55,370 nucleotides of DNA, from contig CALXBY010000008.1 of the NCBI GenBank assembly GCA_944386675.1, positions 1 to 55,370 of the forward strand. Reading direction: 5' to 3'. Below the pieces are notes generated by a model. The model was not told where the DNA came from, ran no database searches, and was given only the letters and a program-made list of their open reading frames with translations. This document shows positions 52,390-55,370 of the stretch, one piece after another. Source of the DNA: an uncultured Clostridia bacterium. Its GTDB lineage: Bacteria > Bacillota > Clostridia > TANB77 > CAG-508. How positions within the stretch are numbered: position 1 is the first letter of the stretch; every line of letters starts with the position of its first letter. The translations under genes were made by a program, and so were the position numbers.

Positions 52390-53313
52390 TTATCTTCTTC
52401 TATCTACTGCATAACTGCTTCCCATTACAGATTTTGCAGCATGTTTTACTTGTGCCCCTATTTCCCCAATTTCTAGTATATTTTTAAATCTTCCTGGGTC
52501 AGCAACTACTACACCGATTGAAAGTGATGTTAATGGAAATTGTTCAATAATTCCTTTCCTATTTTCTACTTCAATATATCCTTTTTCTAAATCTTTCTCT
52601 GTAAAGAATTTTTTTACATGACTATCAAACATAGCTAATATATTTTGACATGTTTTTTCACAATTTGTTGATGGTAAAATAGCTACAAAATCGTCTCCAC
52701 CAATATGTCCAACAAATGCTTCCTCTGTTAAATCACTATGTACCCCTCTTAATATTGTTTCTGCTGTAAATTCAATTATTTGGTCACCTTTTACAAAACC
52801 ATATACATCATTATATGCTTTAAAGTTGTCCAAATCTAAATATAATACAGAAAATGGTTCATTATTAGATATTCTCTTTTTAAGTTCTGCATGTATCTGT
52901 ACATTTCCTGGCAATCCCGTAAGTGGACTTACTCTTCTATTATTAGAAAGTAAACGGTTTAAATTTTTAACTGTATAATATAAATATTCCTCATCCACAG
53001 GCTTTTTTATAAAATATTCTACAGATTCTCTTAGTATCCTCATTCTATGTTCTTTATCACTATTAGAAGATACAACAATTACCGGTGTTATTGTATTATC
53101 TTCATCTCGTCTAATCTGTTTACATAGTCCAACAACATCTCTGTCTATAGCATCTTCATTAATAATTATTAATGATGGAATATTTTTTAGTGCAATATCA
53201 ATTTGGTGTGACTTTACACTAATAAATTTATAGTCTTTATCTTCTTTAAACAATTCTCTAAATATCACTATAGATGAATCATCATCATCTATAATATAAA
53301 TTTCTTGAATCAT
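52390..53313 (-). CDS. Degenerate receiver-GGDEF protein, putative diguanylate cyclase
   Basis: 307 residues. Receiver domain at 3-120: acidic pocket IIDDDDSS and the late Lys (FIKKPVD) are present, but the position of the phosphoacceptor Asp is Asn52 (SLIIINEDAIDRD). GGDEF domain at about 135-300 with active motif GGDDF near 204-208 and LYLDLDNFKAYND. No RxxD inhibitory site precedes it. It likely makes cyclic di-GMP but is not switched by standard phosphorylation. The start at 53313 is one base after the upstream stop, with AAGGGTG before it; GTG at 53322 is the alternative. Confidence 0.85.
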   Translation of the reverse strand: MIQEIYIIDDDDSSIVIFRELFKEDKDYKFISVKSHQIDIALKNIPSLIIINEDAIDRDVVGLCKQIRRDEDNTITPVIVVSSNSDKEHRMRILRESVEYFIKKPVDEEYLYYTVKNLNRLLSNNRRVSPLTGLPGNVQIHAELKKRISNNEPFSVLYLDLDNFKAYNDVYGFVKGDQIIEFTAETILRGVHSDLTEEAFVGHIGGDDFVAILPSTNCEKTCQNILAMFDSHVKKFFTEKDLEKGYIEVENRKGIIEQFPLTSLSIGVVVADPGRFKNILEIGEIGAQVKHAAKSVMGSSYAVDRRR

Positions 53314-53314
53314 A

Positions 53315-54103
53315 TTATTCACCCTTTTTTTCTTTTTTTATGCTTCTATGTTTTAGTTCAATTTTTTTACTAAGAATTTCTGAAAATTCTTTGGTATCTA
53401 TTGCTGGGAAAGCTTTCTTCAATCTATATGCTCTTCTATATAAATGTTTTACAATTCTATCTCGCCTTGTCTTTAAGTTATCAATTAAATTTTGCATATT
53501 ATCATTAGCTAGATTCGTTTCTTTTTCTTTTAATTCCATTAGTTTTTCTTTAATTTGTTCATTGATTTCTTCTATTTTTTGTAAGGTTGTTTGTATATTC
53601 TTAATTTTTACTACACTGATAATTGCATCAATTAACAATATTAATGTAATAAATGTTGCTGTAATAGCTACATATTTAAAGTCTACATATCCTAATATGT
53701 TTAATATAAATGGATGTAGATATTTTATAAATAGAACACCTAATATTCCCCAAGCTATTGAGTTTGTCAGACAAATTCTTCCTTTATAATTAAATTTGTG
53801 GTCAGAATAATCCCAATATTTTGTTTTAAACAATTTTTCTAAAAATACACCTACAAGATATTCCCACAAGCTTAACACAACTATTGAGATAAAAAATAAA
53901 AGAATTATACTATTTTTAAAATTACTTAAAAATAGTATCATGATAATGGCACCAAATCCATATATTGGACAAAATGGTCCTTTTAAAAATCCTGTATTAA
54001 TTAATTTTTTTTCACAAATTGTTCTTACAATACTTTCCATAACCCATCCTAAAAATGAATATATGACAAAATAGGTTAATATTTGAAAAAAAGTATTATC
54101 CAT
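53315..54103 (-). CDS. CmpB-type membrane protein (PF06541)
   Basis: 262 residues. Five or six membrane segments, with the family signatures GFLKGPFCPIYGFG and KYWDYSDHKFNYKGRICL, then a long coiled-coil cytoplasmic tail (NIQTTLQKIEEINEQIKEKL onward). The family is named putative ABC-transporter permease, yet no transporter function is shown. Co-transcribed and nearly overlapping with the receiver-GGDEF gene, suggesting a link between membrane state and cyclic di-GMP. Confidence 0.82.
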   Translation of the reverse strand: MDNTFFQILTYFVIYSFLGWVMESIVRTICEKKLINTGFLKGPFCPIYGFGAIIMILFLSNFKNSIILLFFISIVVLSLWEYLVGVFLEKLFKTKYWDYSDHKFNYKGRICLTNSIAWGILGVLFIKYLHPFILNILGYVDFKYVAITATFITLILLIDAIISVVKIKNIQTTLQKIEEINEQIKEKLMELKEKETNLANDNMQNLIDNLKTRRDRIVKHLYRRAYRLKKAFPAIDTKEFSEILSKKIELKHRSIKKEKKGE

Positions 54104-54120
54104 TTTTACCCCTTAATCTA

Positions 54121-54151
54121 TTTCCCTACATATATTTTATATGTAGGGAAA
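54121..54151. terminator. Hairpin between the Ig-like gene and the CmpB-type gene
   Basis: Perfect 14-base arms TTTCCCTACATATA (54121-54134) and TATATGTAGGGAAA (54138-54151) with a three-base loop. No strong T run, so termination is likely but not certain. Confidence 0.6.
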
Positions 54152-54162
54152 CTTTACTAAAT

Positions 54163-55086
54163 TTATTTTGCTGCTCTTACTTTCATTGTATCAGAAGCAA
54201 TTCCATCAGCATTGTATGCTGTTATTTCTAATCTATTTTCATCTCCCTCATTTAATCCAATTTTATATTTTAATTCTTTCTCACCATTTGATTCAATTGT
54301 TCTTTCTTCTCCTCTAATGATAACATCTATTTTTTGTATTCCTGTATCATCTGTAATTGTAATTAAATAATTTTCTTTTGCTTCATCTAACCTTATTTCG
54401 ATATTTGGTTTTGTTACACCTTTTACTTTTTGTTCTTTTGTTATTGTTTCATTATTAATATCTACTAATATTACTGTTAAGTTATGTTCTCCCATTGGAA
54501 TATCAATTTCTTGATCTACTGTAGTTGCATTAATATCAATTCTTTGTTCTTCTTCTTCATCCCATCTATAAGTCATATAAGCTATTTGTGTTTCATTTTC
54601 TGCTGTTATTTTCAATTTACTTCCTGAAATTGCTAAATTAATAATTTCTTCTGCTGTATATTCTTTATCTGTAGAAATTTCTTGACCTTGTATATCTACT
54701 GCTTTCACATTTAAATTATTCGTTCCTCCAGGAATTTCTATTTCTTGTTCTATATATTTTCTTCCATTACCAGTAATAGTTTGTACTTCTCCATCATTCC
54801 AACTATATTCTATTCTATCAATCGCTTTATCATGTGTAACTGTTAATATTACTGCTGTAGAATCTTCATTTAATGATTCTGTTATAACCGGTTTTGTTAT
54901 CTCTGCATTTTTATTTTCATTATCTTTATATATCGCATATGAGCCTGTTCCTATCATAAAAACACCAAATATCATCATTGTAATTGCAAAAACTTTTACA
55001 ACCTTTCTAATATCTGCCGGCCCACTGCTTCTCTTTGTTTTCGTCTTTTTTGCTGTTGGCGTGCTTGTAGCTAAAATTTGATTCAT
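54163..55086 (-). CDS. Membrane-anchored protein with tandem Ig-like domains
   Basis: 307 residues: basic cytoplasmic start (PTAKKTKTKRSSG), membrane segment at about 28-50, then three or four similar extracellular beta units of about 75 residues. The repeats share a pattern (IDRIEYSWNDGEVQTI; IAYMTYRWDEEEEQRI; IQKIDVIIRGEERTI, each followed by a strand such as GTNNLNVKAVDIQG, GEHNLTVILVDINN and DENRLEITAYNADG). A surface-adhesion or envelope role is likely. The start at 55086 has AGAGGTG upstream; an in-frame ATG at 55113 lacks a site. Confidence 0.72.
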   Translation of the reverse strand: MNQILATSTPTAKKTKTKRSSGPADIRKVVKVFAITMMIFGVFMIGTGSYAIYKDNENKNAEITKPVITESLNEDSTAVILTVTHDKAIDRIEYSWNDGEVQTITGNGRKYIEQEIEIPGGTNNLNVKAVDIQGQEISTDKEYTAEEIINLAISGSKLKITAENETQIAYMTYRWDEEEEQRIDINATTVDQEIDIPMGEHNLTVILVDINNETITKEQKVKGVTKPNIEIRLDEAKENYLITITDDTGIQKIDVIIRGEERTIESNGEKELKYKIGLNEGDENRLEITAYNADGIASDTMKVRAAK

Positions 55087-55164
55087 ACTCTTCACCTCTT
55101 TAGTCTCTTTCATGGAAAATTATACCATACCGATTTTTAATTGTAAAGGATAAAACTTAAAATT

Positions 55165-55192
55165 AAAATAGGACATTTTATTGTCCTATTTT
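55165..55192 (-). terminator. Terminator of the surface-protein gene at the right edge
   Basis: AAAATAGGACA and TGTCCTATTTT, perfect 11-base arms with a six-base loop. Confidence 0.75.
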
Positions 55193-55220
55193 AACGTTTC
55201 TATTATTTCCTTTATTTGTA

Positions 55221-55370
55221 TTATAATACAAATTTCTTAATTAAGACTAATCCTCCCGCCAATGTTCCTAATACAGTAAATCCTAATACATAATAAATTC
55301 TTTGTTGTCCTGTTTCTATTGATAACAATACTGGTGCATCATCTATATCATCTTCTCCTGGTTTTTGATT
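55221..55370 (-). CDS. C-terminal end of a surface protein with sorting-like signal (partial)
   Basis: Only the last 49 residues are in the window: acidic stretch PGEDDIDDAPV, then LLSIETGQ, a hydrophobic segment IYYVLGFTVLGTLAGGLVLI and the basic end KKF with VL. This is the order of a cell-wall sorting signal, but the motif is SIETG rather than LPxTG. The gene lies upstream of the Ig-like protein gene on the same strand, with a terminator between. Identity of the main part unknown. Confidence 0.6.
   Translation of the reverse strand, partial: NQKPGEDDIDDAPVLLSIETGQQRIYYVLGFTVLGTLAGGLVLIKKFVL

Noticed and set aside
1-55370. CRISPR arrays, tRNA or rRNA genes
   Set aside because: I saw no regularly spaced repeats and no tRNA or rRNA core sequences; the repeats present are dispersed palindromes.

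Overview
The window is AT-rich DNA with short gaps, strong GGAGG ribosome-binding sites and Arg codons that are almost all AGA or CGT. Gene content (bofA, a BofC-type protein, cwlD, a sporulation-type polysaccharide deacetylase, clpE, cdaA, clostridial-style orphan pilin) points to an endospore-forming member of the Clostridia, probably an uncultured gut lineage. I could not identify the species.

Layout. 1-6.2 kb: the start of an agrB-like gene, RNA-modification genes, a hicB antitoxin with a gutted hicA, two small richer-GC membrane ORFs with their own promoters, then uvrC and hpt. 6.2-6.7 kb: a compact unit on the minus strand made of promoter, 13-codon leader peptide, attenuator, 42-residue ORF and terminator. 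6.75-8.9 kb: glmS under a glmS ribozyme. 9-20.4 kb: membrane and house-keeping genes (yaaL-bofA, a stand-alone VirD4/TraG-like ATPase, a metal exporter, cdaA-truA, a pyrimidine-nucleoside phosphorylase, rnhB, a pilin). 20.7-31.4 kb: htrA, clpE-pgsA, a BofC-type gene, comEC, an NlpC/P60 hydrolase and an XRE regulator. 31.5-44.6 kb: an ABC importer whose substrate-binding gene is separated from its permease and ATPase genes by a complete-looking block of type VII secretion genes (WXG-type protein, helical partner, 1212-residue toxin-like protein with HExxH, DUF4176, EssC, EsaB). 44.7-55.4 kb: rluB, rluD, lspA, a GT-C-like membrane protein, ssb, polysaccharide deacetylase, cwlD, a degenerate receiver-GGDEF protein, and surface proteins.

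The strongest observation is a codon pattern. Three conserved genes (pyrimidine-nucleoside phosphorylase, comEC, cwlD) are each split by one extra base. In all three the zero-frame codon at the break is CGG, and skipping the C restores the frame with a GGN glycine codon at a position where the family has glycine. Reading the other genes by eye I found no in-frame CGG codon in any ordinary gene; the only other two lie in two small ORFs that look foreign. This fits +1 frameshifting (or four-base decoding) at a CGG codon that is otherwise unused, possibly because no tRNA reads it. comEC also appears to start at an AUU codon.

A second theme is a dispersed palindromic repeat family (core GTCAATGGGGACGG) found at gene ends, two copies of which flank cwlD and one of which runs into the end of comEC. 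All counts here were made by eye.
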